A DNA stretch of 64,000 nucleotides from Isochrysis galbana (GCA_018136815.1 CM030932.1:6238407-6302406); one strand, 5' to 3'; positions 40,001-50,894 are shown, counted from the first letter of the stretch. Notes: generated by a model not told the origin, from the sequence alone. Program-made: numbers and translations.

Positions 40001-40661
40001 TAAGCTGTTGTGCAGTAAGCTTGGCAACAAGAACGTCAGGCTTGTCGGATCGGGTATGCGTGGACCACACGAGGCCCTCCAGACGGACACCGCCACTCAA
40101 GACCACAGGATCGTTCTCCTGTGACCTCCAGCTTGCCTTGCCTTCGGCAGCCCCAGTGATGGTAATGGACGAGTCCTTTTCAGTCAAGATCAACGGTGCC
40201 GACATGTGGTACACACCGCCGGCAAGAAGTATTGCAGCCCTAATATGACTGTTGGACGAATTCGCACGCAGCGCACGAGTACGATCAAGCGCTGCATGCA
40301 GGGTGCGGAGAGGATACGACACACTTCCATCCGCGCTGTCATTGCCAGAAGGCGAAACGTGCACTCTGATGGTGTTCATGGAAAGAGGAGTCAGCTGCGT
40401 CTTACTTCGTGCTGAGTGGAGGTAGGTAGGGGTGTCAGTTGCAAGCTGTTCACCGCAGAGGGTAGCGAGCTCGAGCGCGTCATGGAGTTCGGATGCGCGT
40501 GTCGCACTCCACGTGACGAGCGACTGCGCGCGGATGAACGCGAGGCGTCGCCATGCGCAGTCCCACGCCGGGTCAATGGTTGAGGCGCGAGAGGAGGAGA
40601 TTGATTGAAGCAGTTCGGTGTTGTCACTCCTCGCATGCGCGGCGACACCGCTGTCCTGCAT
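37097..40661 (-). CDS. Right-handed parallel beta-helix protein
   Basis: Minus-strand gene of at least five exons: 40661-39786, 39620-39463, 39305 to about 39100-38950, about 38850-38650 to 37643, and 37506-37097. Junctions at 39786/39620 (phase 0), 39463/39305 (phase 2) and 37643/37506 (phase 1) are GT-AG and in frame. The third intron could not be fixed. Exon 1 has VHVSPSGNDSADGSVSYPLR, then IRAAILLAGGVYHMSAPLIL and LRVNGRRAHRARYPN, typical of extracellular beta-helix proteins. Exon 4 has the turns of the helix (DEVRFTQLDSNAVFFSGY, NITHCEFSSLGQSAIASW). Such proteins often bind or cleave polysaccharides; the substrate is unknown. No clear signal peptide is seen; the start could also be the Met at 40379. 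Confidence 0.75.
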
Positions 40662-40689
40662 GGCTCACGTCGTGCCGCCGCTCTAGAGC

Positions 40690-41142
40690 TTGCCACCCAG
40701 CTCCCTCTTCTCCCACTCCTCTCTCTGCTCTGCCCTGCTCTTCTCTCCCACTTTTACCTAGCTCTGGAGTACTCTACGTTACTTGAGCCGCTGCACGAGT
40801 CCCTCTCCTTCTCTTCCCTCCCCCCCCCCCCCCCGCCCCCCCCCCGGGGCCCCCGCCGGCCGCCCTCGGCTGGACGGTCGGCGCGAAGGCGAAGGGGAGA
40901 ATTTTCTTTTTCCGTACACTCCTAATCCACCAGGTGGACGATGAAGACATTTACATTCACTACCTCCGTTCGAAAATTGAAATGTGAGAGAGCCTTTGGG
41001 AAGCGAGGGCGCCTCCTAGAGAAGAGAAGGCACTAGATGGAAGGCAGGGGTGTGGGGAGGGTACATGCTGGCTTATCACTTATCAAGGTGCTTTCGTTGA
41101 GGATGTGCTAAAGAAAATCTAAAGCGCCCCACAACGTGTCAA
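40690..41142. other. Intergenic, pyrimidine- and C-rich
   Basis: Upstream flank of the beta-helix gene. CTCTTCTCC-type tracts and a C run at 40817-40845 make the open frames here unreliable. No gene seen. Confidence 0.4.
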
Positions 41143-41191
41143 AGGTCGTTTGCCTTCATTTGGTACCCCTCGTTTCCAAATACGCGATGCG
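41143..41191 (+). repeat. 49-bp block identical to 12462-12510
   Basis: See 12462. Confidence 0.7.
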
Positions 41192-41468
41192 CCGCTCCCG
41201 GTACAAAAACAATCTTATAGTATTTGAGCAAAGGCACCCACCTCACAGTGCTCAACCATATCTATAAATGGAATGACGGCTGATGATGTAGTACTCAAGC
41301 GATTGCAATGGATCATAAGAAAGATGGACGAGAACTTTAAAAATTCATCACACCTCTCTTTCCGCCATATGCCAATTCTCTCGGCCGGAGACGACGCACG
41401 AGGGAGACGCCGCCCGGGGGGGACATTCGCCCATAATTTTTGTATCGATGATAATGGAAGTGCGAGTA

Positions 41469-41636
41469 GCCATGCCACCAAAGGGAAAAATGAAACCCCC
41501 GCCCCCAGCAGATCGAGAACTGCAACGCCAATTTGACCTCAAAAAAATAGCATCAGTTAACTATAAAGAATTCCAGAAGCGAGTGGCAAGCTCTGAACAG
41601 CTAGCCAGGAAAGTCATCCACCCACCAAAAACATGA
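41469..41636 (+). CDS. Possible small basic protein or exon
   Basis: From the ATG at 41472 the frame reads MPPKGKMKPPPPADRELQRQ and then FDLKKIASVNYKEFQKRVAS to a stop at 41634-41636, about 54 aa. Composition is protein-like (charged helix after a Lys/Pro start), but no family is recognised. It may be an isolated exon. Confidence 0.3.
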   Translation, partial: AMPPKGKMKPPPPADRELQRQFDLKKIASVNYKEFQKRVASSEQLARKVIHPPKT

Positions 41637-41682
41637 GTACTAGTGCGTGCGCCCCTCGATGAAAAGAAAACGCGCGCACCAA

Positions 41683-41965
41683 TCAGTCATCAGATCTGCA
41701 GGTACCACTACGACACGTGTATTCACCACAGCACTCCGAGTTATTTTGGCACACCGACCCTGGCTCGCGGCATGGCGTCTCACACACTCCATCGTCATTG
41801 CACTCAAGTCCTTCACAGCACTCGTCGCCATAACTGCACCCCCCCCTTTTCTCGATACACGGTGTGACCGTACGGCACTTTTGGTCGGAACACACGAGAT
41901 CGTGACAACAGTCTCCCTCGTTTGCACACTCTCCGCACGCCGTGCGTTCACTCTTTCCGCGGGGG
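41683..41965 (-). CDS. Cysteine-rich ORF with three knottin-like CC repeats
   Basis: The minus frame carries three modules of pattern C-x(2-6)-C-x5-CC-x4-C-x(4-5)-C: CGECANEGDCCHDLVCSDQK, then CIEKRGGCSYGDECCEGLEC, then CREPGSVCQNNSECCGEYTC. It ends RSDD and stop at 41683. The spacing resembles inhibitor-cystine-knot or Dickkopf-type modules, which are secreted and disulfide-bonded and serve varied roles (protease inhibitors, ligands, matrix proteins); no role can be assigned. The frame extends upstream to about 42090 without an ATG, through the segment shared with 34843-35070. A signal-peptide exon is not visible, so this is probably a terminal exon or a truncated gene. Confidence 0.5.
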
Positions 41966-42165
41966 AACTCTGGGCGCGGAGGGCGGGCGGGAACCCTGGG
42001 GGCACCCCCCTGGGACCGGGGGATTATTACAGTATACGACGAGAACACTAACGTAAACAACTGATCTGGTCTTTTGGTCTCGCCCCCCTCCCCCCTCCCC
42101 CCTCCCCCCCCCCCCCCCTCCCTCTCATCGACCTACCAGAGAGAGAAGGCTCCTACTCCCGGTCG
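41930..42165 (-). repeat. Dispersed segment, inverted copy of 34843-35070
   Basis: Same block order as at 34843 and about 85% alike by eye. It overlaps the upstream end of the cysteine-rich frame and a poly-C/G stretch (42080-42120). Confidence 0.6.
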
Positions 42166-42199
42166 GTTTTGGAGGAGCGTGTGAGTCTGTTCATGTTCA

Positions 42200-43460
42200 T
42201 GTTCGGAGTATTTTTACTTGTCCTTCTCTTGTACGAAAATGCTAGAGTTAAGTACAGTATCTACGGCGCGCGCGGGAAAACTGCTAGCCGGCCCGCCCTC
42301 TCCCCCTCGCCCTCTCTATGGAGCCATGGAGAAGGCTGCTATCCTCGACTCTTTTCTCGCCTGGGCTTGTGCTGGCAGCAGTCTATGGCTTTTGCGGCGT
42401 CAAACATGAGAAACGAGTCGCCCAGAGGTAAGGTGGTCGTGAGATGAACGGCAGAGTCTGGACGAAGGTGCTCTGCCCTTGTCTCTTGTGCCACTGCAGG
42501 GGTTGTCGGCGTACCCATAGTTTTCCCCATGTCCACCAGCACTGCACCACTTGCAACATGCGTGCCGTAGGGCCCTATGTCCCAATGTGGCATGAGCCAT
42601 CTACCAATGGACGATCGAGAGCACGGACCGCGCTGTCGAGGAGCTCGCCTGCCAATCCTTCCAGCTGGGAGAATCTCAGAGCAGACTCTCGCGGCGCCGG
42701 ACCGGCCTCCACTTGCCGAAAGGCGGCGCGCAACAGCACGGGAGCATTGCTCCACCCATGATCTCTGGTTGTTGCTCGACTTTTCTGGAGCAGCCAACTC
42801 GTTCTTGTGGGCACATAACTGGCAAAACGCACCCTAACATACAGTCTAAGAGCACAAGAGCTACCGATTTCGCTACAGAAGCCATAGGGCTCCTCCATAG
42901 CTCTTGAGCCTAGCTTCGCGTGGATCCTGAGTGGCATCATGCGTGGACGGATATCGACATATTTTGGTGTGACATTGGGCCACTGCGTAGACATTCCCTG
43001 TGCATGGCTCACATAACCGTGACCTAGATTCCCTCACGGCCTCCTGCAGATGACAACATCATGAATGAGAGCCATGAATCTCTTCAGGGTATTCCATCAA
43101 GATCATGCCTCCGCCTGTGATCAAAAGCGATTCAGACTTCGACTTAGGCAGGGAATACGAGTACAGTCATTTATGAAGCAGGTAGGGTGGTAAATCCAGC
43201 ACTGGGAGTTTCGCATGGCCCTCTTGGGATAAGATTAGAAGTGCTGCGAAAGTTGAAAAGACCAACATCGAAGCTACGTTCCCTAGGCACACATGAGCCA
43301 TGTTTCGCGATTCCAGCTTTCTGGGTGGAGGCGGTTCAATGCTGATTGCTCCTTGCCATGTCTTGCCGCATTTCGCCATGCACACCAAGCCCTCACTTCA
43401 CCTCCCTCGTCCAGTGGTGATGCCTGAGCTAGTCTCAACGACTTCTCCAAGGGATCTATG
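42200..43460. other. Region without a firm gene
   Basis: Several overlapping open frames on both strands (for example minus 43012-42575 and minus 42797-42339, with MPHWDIGPYGTHVASGAVLV). None has a recognisable domain and splice signals are ambiguous. A degraded gene is possible. Confidence 0.25.
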
Positions 43461-43466
43461 CTTCTT

Positions 43467-43667
43467 CGCCATCTACTAGCTAGGACCCCATCTGTTTGCT
43501 ACACATAATTGCCTGGAAAGTGAGGCGCGAAACGACACGCGTATGCCCAAGGTGAACGCGGGCCATCGCCATCTACTAGCTAGGACCCCATCTGTTTGCT
43601 ACACATAATTGCCTGGAAAGTGAGGCACGAAACGACACGCGCATGCCCAAGGTGAACGTGGGCCATG
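43467..43667 (+). repeat. 100-bp direct tandem duplication
   Basis: CGCCATCTACTAGCTAGGAC .. CCCAAGGTGAACGCGGGCCAT is repeated at exactly 100-bp offset (43467 and 43567), with about four substitutions. It is a recent tandem duplication in otherwise unique DNA. Confidence 0.85.
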
Positions 43668-44024
43668 GCCCGCGTGAAGCCAAGGGACGGTGTTGCTCCA
43701 AACTTGATTCCGAGCTCGATTGCATGCTCAGGTTGCCTCTGAGTGGTGCCCGCTCTCCGCTCGCTTCTCAGTACCGCAAGGGGATCCCTCAGAACGCGGT
43801 GCTACCGGACATGGCAGGGCGCAAGGACGGCTGACGAGTGACACGTCCGCTTACTGGCCCACTGCAAGCTCACTCCACGGCATCATGACAGCGCTGCCAA
43901 ACGAGAGGCTCGGCTTGCACTGCAATCCTATTGGCTCACGGAAGTCGGGATTTAGTCCAACATGATGGGCGCTTTCGCAATCTAGAGGTCTCTCAGAAAG
44001 AAAAATTGCCGGCGCGATCGCGCG

Positions 44025-44160
44025 ATGGCGACCCCTCTTACCGACGCTGACTTCCGCGATCCCATGGACGATCTAGACCTCAGCCCGCGATCCCATGGAC
44101 GACCCAGACCTCAGCGAATTCCGCCAAGTGACGACGGGAGCCCCCTGCTCCATCTTGGTT
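44025..44160 (+). repeat. 31-bp tandem repeat at a possible exon start
   Basis: CCGCGATCCCATGGACGATC TAGACCTCAGC at 44054-44084 repeats at 44085-44115. It lies in a short frame starting MATPLTDADFRDPMDDLDLS (44025). The second repeat shifts the reading frame, so if coding it is probably disrupted. Confidence 0.5.
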
Positions 44161-44500
44161 GAGGACGCGGGTTAACTTGACATGAGGATGAGAAAAAAAG
44201 TGGGGGGGGCAGGACTTCGCACCTGTTTGAGGTAGGCCATTGCACGGCACCCATGCGAGCAATTTGCCGAGGCTCTTGTAGTCGGACGCAAGGAGCTAGG
44301 TGTCGTCAGCAACTTGACTGATCTTGAGTTGGGCCCTTTTGATGATGATGCCGTCAATCAATGTCTCCGTCTTCGTTGATGGCGCTGGTCAAGGCTCTGC
44401 CGTCATTAGGGATCCTAGCGGGGAGAGGGGGCAAGCCTTGGGGTACCCTGCAAGCTATGTTTGACGGGAACCTTCTTCTATTGGTTTTAATGTATCTGGT
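44161..44500. other. Intergenic region
   Basis: No gene or repeat recognised. Confidence 0.3.
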
Positions 44501-44502
44501 AG

Positions 44503-44545
44503 CAACTTAATTTATACTTGGTTCACTCATGGGGGTAGCCGAGCT
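44503..44545 (+). mobile_element. Degraded class A retroposon head
   Basis: AACTTAATTTATACTTGGTT CACTCATGGGGG, with the loop kept but the stem partly mismatched. No body follows. Confidence 0.5.
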
Positions 44546-44949
44546 TGGGACGGCCTCAGGCTGAGAGTTGTAGCCGAGAGCTCCTGGTTGTCCATTGTCA
44601 CGGACAAGCATGGCGACGGAAGAAGAAGGAGGGGGAGTGAGGGAGAGGAGGCTTGCGGTGCGCGAAGCACTGAGAGGGCTCACTACGAGCAGGTCCTCAT
44701 CTCCGTCTTCCGGCTCCGAGGTCACGTTCCGTCGAATATGAATGTGGAACAAACTCAAGTTGTGGACCCACTACCCACTCTCGAAGCTCCGCCGCATTGC
44801 ACGCCGAATTGGTTCGTTTGTCCTTACTTGTTTCATTGATTTGTTTGTGCGATGTTGCGTTAGTTTTCGGAGTTTTCTTGTTGGTGAGTGAGTGATGTGG
44901 GGTGGTGACTCGTGGGCCGTCGTCGCGATGTAGCGCGCCCTTTCCCCCC

Positions 44950-45142
44950 CATCTCTCAATACTTCTCTACACAAGACAACGAATACTTGACCATCCTAGG
45001 CGTCCCGCTAGGTGCACCGGAGGCTCTTAGACCCTTTTGGACAAAGCTGGCGGACAAGATAGATGATAAAGTGTCCAAGCTAGCGCCGGCCACTAACTAT
45101 GACCACATTTGGAAGAGCGACCGGGGTAAACTTTATAAATAA
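44950..45142 (+). pseudogene. LINE reverse-transcriptase fragment (second LINE family)
   Basis: The plus frame reads QYFSTQDNEYLTILGVPLGA, then PEALRPFWTKLADKIDDKVS and stops at 45140-45142. 'YL.ILGVPLG' followed by FW..L..KI is characteristic of the region just after the LINE reverse-transcriptase active site. It is flanked on the right by the dispersed sequence at 45143-45370. Only this fragment remains. Confidence 0.6.
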
Positions 45143-45370
45143 TATATGGAAAGACCAAAAGCGTTCAATTACCCCCATCCCTACTAACACCTTTCATTGT
45201 CACCTGGAGCGGTTACTTGACTCAACTTGACACTTCACATGTTGAAACCCACACGTGGTCTGACTCCATTCACTCGATTTGGGGCAGGGGTCGATATCTC
45301 GTTGAAATTCACGATCCACGTCTCACACCAAAGAGAACTGATGAGTGTATGTCAACCCGGATGGATCGTC
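45143..45370 (+). repeat. Repeat with inverted copy at 60710-60925
   Basis: AAAAGCGTTCAATTACCCCCATCCC, CACTTCACATGTTGAAACCCA, CGATTTGGGGCAGGGGTCGA and CACGTCTCACACCAAAGAG match 60925-60710 in reverse complement at about 90%. It joins a LINE fragment here, so it may be the untranslated end of that family. Confidence 0.7.
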
Positions 45371-45633
45371 GAAAACGGCCACGCAGCGCGCCCGGCATCG
45401 GTTCGAAGTTGGGGGCTTTTTAAGCTTTTGCGATTTTAGATTTTAGCGTCTTTTGTCAGTTTTTGATTACGTTTTGTTGTGGGGGGCCAAGGGCCAAGGG
45501 GGGGGCGGGTCCTAATGGGCCCCGGATATGTGCTAGTTGGGTGTATTGGGAACTTTCTCCCGAAAAAAATCCTTACTTAAATTTCCTCAATTCTGAGATG
45601 GTCATTTTTCACCCCTTATAAAAAACACTGTGG

Positions 45634-45651
45634 AACTAAGTTTATACTTAG
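45634..45651 (+). repeat. Isolated class A hairpin at a gene 5' end
   Basis: ACTAAGTTTATACTTAG with TTAT loop ends six bases before the ATG at 45657. The second, GC-rich hairpin of the retroposon is not present. Confidence 0.55.
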
Positions 45652-45656
45652 ACGCG

Positions 45657-46370
45657 ATGGAGCGCGCCGCCGCGACTCCCCTCTCCTTCGGGCCCCCCGC
45701 CGAGGGCGCCCCACCAGTGCCCATGGAGCAGCCGCTGTCGAAGCGGCCGCGTCCGCCCACCGAGGCCGAACAGGTGCGTGCGACTCCGGTCGCGCCACAC
45801 GGCCCGTGGCCCCGGCCACACCACCCATGGCAGCCATGCTGGCCTCCCCCATGGGGGGCAGCAGGCTGCTGGCAACACCCCACCAATGCCAGGCCCAAGC
45901 AGCCACCCTTCCATTGGGCATGCCTTATGGCAGAGGCCCCTCTCGCCCTGGCAAGGGCCGCGCTGCTCCGGCAGCGCGGCCCGAGGCCGGGTGGCCCCTA
46001 TGGGCACCACATCCACTTCATCACAACGTACAAACCCTCCAGAGAAACCCCCCCATACACAGCACACAGCACACCGCACGCATGGAGCACGAGCACACAA
46101 CCCACAACCCCCCTGAGGAGGACCGGAGCAAAGCGACACCACCCACAGCCCTCACCCGCACGACACTGAGCACGTACGCCCCCCACCACACTGCACAGGA
46201 TCAAGACTCTGAAGACGACAACAACATGGCAGACTCAGACTCCGCCTTCGAACTCTCATTCCACCAAGCCGGAGACATCATAATCCAAGACACGACGGTG
46301 TACGCCGCCATCGTCGAACTTCTTCTAGAACTCGAGGGAGTCGACACTCGACGTGCAAGGAGCGCACTGG
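45657..46370 (+). CDS. Partial two-exon gene, unknown function
   Basis: Exon 1, 45657-45773, encodes MERAAATPLSFGPPAEGAPP and a KRPRPP basic motif. Exon 2, 46199-46370, encodes DQDSEDDNNMADSDSAFELS then IIIQDTTVYAAIVELLLELE. Donor (CAG|GTGCGT) and acceptor (CTGCACAG) agree in phase 0, and exon 2 ends at a good donor (GTGAGT) in phase 1. No third exon could be found in the following 700 bp, which is repeat. The product would start as a disordered, possibly nuclear protein followed by a helix. It may be a 3'-truncated gene. Confidence 0.45.
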
Positions 46371-46399
46371 GTGAGTCCACCCGATAGCTTGTAGGTCGA

Positions 46400-47118
46400 C
46401 GTCTTTCCATCGCACGTCTTCTGAGCTGATCATCGACGGGCCATTGATGGTACCGCGGCCAGAAGTTCCCTCCGAAATTGCTCATTAGGTATTAGGTGCT
46501 CTTTAGGGGTAAAATTGCTCGTTAGTTGCTCGATGTTGCTCAATGTTGCCTGTAGCCCCTGAAGTTGCTCGTGAGTTGCTCGCACGCTCAAACACCCCAA
46601 AGTTGCTCGGAAAGTTGCCGGCAACTCTTGTCAGGCCCTACACTTCATCACCCTCGTGTTGCGACTGGCGCTCCTTTAATTGCTCCTTTACGGCGGCCTC
46701 TGGCCGCCGGCCGCGCACGCGCGCGCCTCTGTGTTTCCTCTGTGTTGCGCCACACGAGGTTTGAAACACGGCGAAACACGGCCTTTTTTGGCTTTTGTAG
46801 AAACACGGTGTTCCTGTGTTTCACATGTAGCATGTAGATGTAGGATCCTTGGACACCCAGTAGCGGTAGGGGAGGTGGGAAACAGTGGTTAAAAAGAGTG
46901 AGTGACCGGGCTACAAAAGGCATCGAATATGCGCTAGATAGGTGTTTTCCGGAGTTTCTACCGCTTTACCTTGGTGTGTTTCCTCAATCCTGACTTTTTC
47001 ATTTTTATACCCATAGAAGTTAAGATCGTGTTTGACCGCCCTACTACTACTACTACTACTAGACTCTCCTCTGGAGGAGTACTTTAGTGAGTAAAGCCCG
47101 AAAGGGCAAGGGGGTGCC
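46400..47118. repeat. TTGCTCG-repeat and GAAACACGG-repeat region
   Basis: AGTTGCTCG-like words recur irregularly from 46475 to 46625. GAAACACGG or its complement recurs from 46730 to 46825. The dispersed repeat of 1865 lies at 46845-46917, and a (CTA)7 run at 47042-47062. No gene. Confidence 0.5.
46845..46917 (+). repeat. Dispersed repeat, copy of 1865-1930
   Basis: TTGGACACCCAGTAGCGG .. GTGGTTAAAAAGAGTGAGTG ACCGGGC. See 1865. Confidence 0.6.
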
Positions 47119-47259
47119 GTGCTGACACTTCGCGGAAGCGTGCTGACTCATTCCCCTCGCCTGCTGCGCTGCCTCGCGCACGCGGCCCATCTCCATCCCT
47201 CTCTGCAACCCGCCCTCTCCCTCTCCCTCTCCCCCTTCTCGGAGCTCAGGCCGTATCAG

Positions 47260-50200
47260 ATGTTGACCTCGTTCTGCCCACCATTTCGGCGGCCGCGCGC
47301 TTCGTTCCGTTCGCATGAGCTTCACTCGCGCCGGTGGGAGGCCCATCCAGAACGGCTGCGACGCGCTTTCAGCCGGCTGCCTGAGGACGTGCGGGAAAAG
47401 CTGCTCCAGCCAGCACACTTTGAACACCTAGTGGCCGGCGGCGTCCTGCGCGCCGCCCTCTTGGCACAGGGCTTGGCGCCGGCTGAGGCCGATCGCCTCA
47501 TCGTCCGCCGCGTTCGACCGCAGTTTGTTGGTGTGGTACTCGCCTTCCTGGCTGATGTCCTCAGCTCCGATGAGCGCACACAGCCCGTGCTACCGCGGGA
47601 GCTCGTCTATCACGAGGTGGTGTTGCCTCTCCCGCCAAGTATGGACCCTCGCGCGCAGGTCGAGCCCGACAGCGCGCAGCTTATGCCAGTGGCAAAGGCG
47701 GCCAAGTTGCCGCGCGATCGGCAGCCACGCGAGGCGCGTGACGCCAGACGGAATAACCGTGTTGTGCGCCACTGCCATTCTTGTGGAGTATACAAACAGT
47801 CAGTGGAATTCTATGCATGTTGCCTGCATGATGAACAGCGCGTATGCCGCACATGCATGCTGGCTCGACCTGCTGAGCCGTTTGGGGAGCACTTGGCTGA
47901 GGAGTATCGGACGGGGCGAGTTCTCACACTGGCTTGTGCCTCGCTGACCATGCTTGCCGAGGACATACTCTGCATAGAGAGGAACATCAACCGGCCCGCG
48001 GGCGTCAACGGGGCACCAATCAATGCTACAGGAGATGAGGGGAAAGTCATCGGCGACGCTCCTGGATGCACGAATGAGAAATCTGCTGCAGCGCCCGTTC
48101 CTTCCACTACATCACCTGCTCCCTCGACTTGGGGGAAGTCCGACAAGATTCGTGTTGCCGGAGCATCTGCTGGCGTGGCGGAGGCACCGCCATTCGTTGC
48201 AGTGACGGCGGCTACTGCGGCAACTGCAGCGGCCACCACTGCCAAAACTGCCACAGTACTCGTCCGGGTTGCTGCCTTCTTTGGGCGATTCGGCTGGAGG
48301 TAAGGTCTTCAAAACCTGTTGCGGCAAAGTCTATGCTGCTCCTCTTCGGTCGCAGCCCACTTTCTCATCCTTTTGAGAATCCATAAGCCTCGCTATTCAC
48401 AGCTTCCGACACGTGCATCACCACGGAATCCTTGAATGTACACAGGTCCGCGTCTATCGCAGTTGCCGGCGTGGCGTTCCTACTCACCAAGTATCAAGTG
48501 ACGGTTGGTGCTACGGCATCCGTTGCTAGTGCGCTATTACTGCGGTGGGCCGTCGTTTTTGGAGCTGGCGGTAAGTTTTGGGCTTCCTGCACCCGCTTTG
48601 TTAGATGGTGTGAGGGTCCATTTGACGCACATATCGCATACATGGTCGCCTCTTTGGTGTTCTTGGGCCATACAACATGAAATCTGTTTGCTCATCGCGA
48701 GCCATGAAACCTCTTGGTACGTTGTCCTCACCACGCTTCCGTATCGTCCTCGTTCTATCGGCACAGGTACTCTTTTCATGCTGGTCTGGCTGAATCTCAC
48801 AATCATTTTGCCGTTCGGAGTTGTGCAGTTGCATCGTCTCTTTCCAGCTACCTTTGAACGGGTCGCCGGGGACCCCAATCGGTGGATCTTTGAGGTTCCA
48901 GATACTTTCGGAGGCAGTCGACTTGCGGGCACCAGGGATGCCATTGGCCGCCGGGCACGGCGCGCCGCCAAGCGTTCGGCCGCCGCCGCCGCCGCTGCCG
49001 CCGCTGCTGTGGCGGCCGAGTGGAGCGCCGAAGAAGAGGCCGATGAGCGAGAAGCTGAGTTTCGGGAGCGGGCAGCGAGGGCGCGTCAGCGCCCGGGAGG
49101 AGGAAATGATGCTACCGTAAATGCTCAGCCAGGGGCAGGAATTGAAGACGACGCACTCTCCTTCTTCGAGCTTACGGCCAACACGCGGGCGGCCCTAGGC
49201 CTGATTGCTGCAGCATTTTTGCCCATTGCTACTCATTTTGGGGCGCGCACGACTCTCGTGGTGGCTGCATGGGTCATGGCGGCAGTACTTGTGCCTATCG
49301 GGGTAGCACGGTTGCATGCGCGACTTCCAATGCTGTTTGGAATGGTCGCAGGGGACCCGCAGCGATGGGTATTCGAGTCTTCTGCCAAGTCCATGGAGAA
49401 GACCCTTGTCGAGACGAGAGAGGCCATCGGCAGGTGAGACCTCAATCCTGGCGCACGTTCCTTGATATTCGTGGACCCCCCCCCCCTCTTGTGCTCTTGG
49501 TCTCAAGTGCTCTCATTGTGAAAGCTGCGTTGACGCCGGCCCCATTCCATGTCGTTTGCCCCTAGGCGAGCACGGCGGGCAGCAAAAAGATCGGCTGCTG
49601 CGGCCTCGGCTGCTGCGGCTGCCGCGGCTGCTGAGTGGAGCGCCGATGACGATGAACGGGAATGGGGCGACTACGATTCTGGCGATGAGCCACCTATCAT
49701 ACCATGGTGGGAACGAGGTCATTCCAACGGCTTGACTCATAGACATCACGCCACAGCCCATGGTGGAACTGCGCAGTCGGCGCCGGCTGCCGCTGCACCG
49801 CCACCTGAGCACTCACCACCTAAATGCCCTCGTACGGCAACCTCAAACGGCGAGGAAGAAGAGGGCTGGCAGGTCTGCGGCTCTTCATTTGTGCCTTCAA
49901 GCAAGGCCCCAACCAATGCGACGGCGTCCAATCAAACTGCCGAGCAGCAACACCACAAACCTCCACCCTCCATCGGCGAGTTGACCGATGGCCGAACGGA
50001 GGATGAGCAGCTCATGTGGGCAATGCGCGAATCGGTGCAAGGCATGCCCGACGATGTTCAGGCCCCCGAGAGCGCGACGTTGTCTCCGTGCGATTTGAAT
50101 CTTCGTCCTCCCGATGCCTCAAACTCCGTGGCAAGGGTTCAAATGGCGAGAAGAGGTTCTGACGAGCCTGCTTGCTCTGAATCTTGCACCCCACAAAATC

Positions 50201-50574
50201 TTTCTAGCAATACCGTTGTGGTGCTTGAGCAACAGGTTCAACAATTGTTAGGCGTTGTCGCTCGCTTAGAGGAAAAGCTCGACCAGCTTGGAGAAAAGAA
50301 GCTAGCAGCGGGGCCCTCACCCGACTTGGTAGCTGGTAAAAATCTCCCGCCCTCCCACGCGCCCAGTGTCGCTGCAGGCGACTCATGCTCAGAGAAACCT
50401 TGTGCACTCACCGCGGATACCGCTATGGTTGATGGCCGTCCGATCGATTCCTCTTCTACTTTTGACATGGAGACCGATGAGTCTAGATCTATCTCTTCTG
50501 ATCATGCCCCACACCGCGATTTCACGTGCGCCACCGCAACGGATTCGGGAGAAGAGAGCGAGAGCATGGCGTGA
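47260..50574 (+). CDS. Multi-pass membrane protein with duplicated module, zinc motif and UIM-like helix
   Basis: Four exons, 47260-48299, 48446-48570, 48767-49433 and 49566-50574, giving 946 aa; junctions are GT-AG with phases 2, 1 and 2 in agreement. N-terminal: a helical region, then HCHSCGVYKQSVEFYACCLH and CRTC, a CxxC..CxxC zinc-type motif. Exons 2-3 hold membrane segments (LLLRWAVVFGAG; VWLNLTIILPFGVVQL) followed by RVAGDPNRWIFE and AIGRRARRAAKRSAAAA. The whole unit is repeated in exons 3-4 (LVVAAWVMAAVLVPIGVARL; MVAGDPQRWVFE; AIGRRARRAAKRSAAAA). The long acidic Ser-rich tail has EDEQLMWAMRESVQ, which fits a ubiquitin-interacting motif, and a short coiled coil. The family is not recognised. 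A membrane-tethered adaptor in ubiquitin handling is an inference. Confidence 0.75.
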
Positions 50575-50890
50575 TGGTGATCGTGAGACGCGAATGCGGC
50601 AGCGCCACATGACAAGCAGCACTTGAAATCTGCAATCGGCCAACATGACCTTTGTGACGATATACTTGGGGATACCGATATTGTATGTGAACAATCGAAT
50701 CGAAGTTGTCGGACCAGGCGTCCCTGCTTATGCTATTGTTGCTTCTGCCTCATGATCCCACTTATTTTTACACACACCAATGGGAGAACACTCCTTTGGG
50801 GCATCCTCTTCTCCCGATTCGAGCAAATGAAAATGTTGGAAACATTGCTGGATAAGAACAAAGTCCGAAGATCACAGCTACTACTTGTAA
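50575..50890. other. Intergenic region
   Basis: 3' flank of the membrane-protein gene. No feature recognised. Confidence 0.35.
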
Positions 50891-50894
50891 CTCC

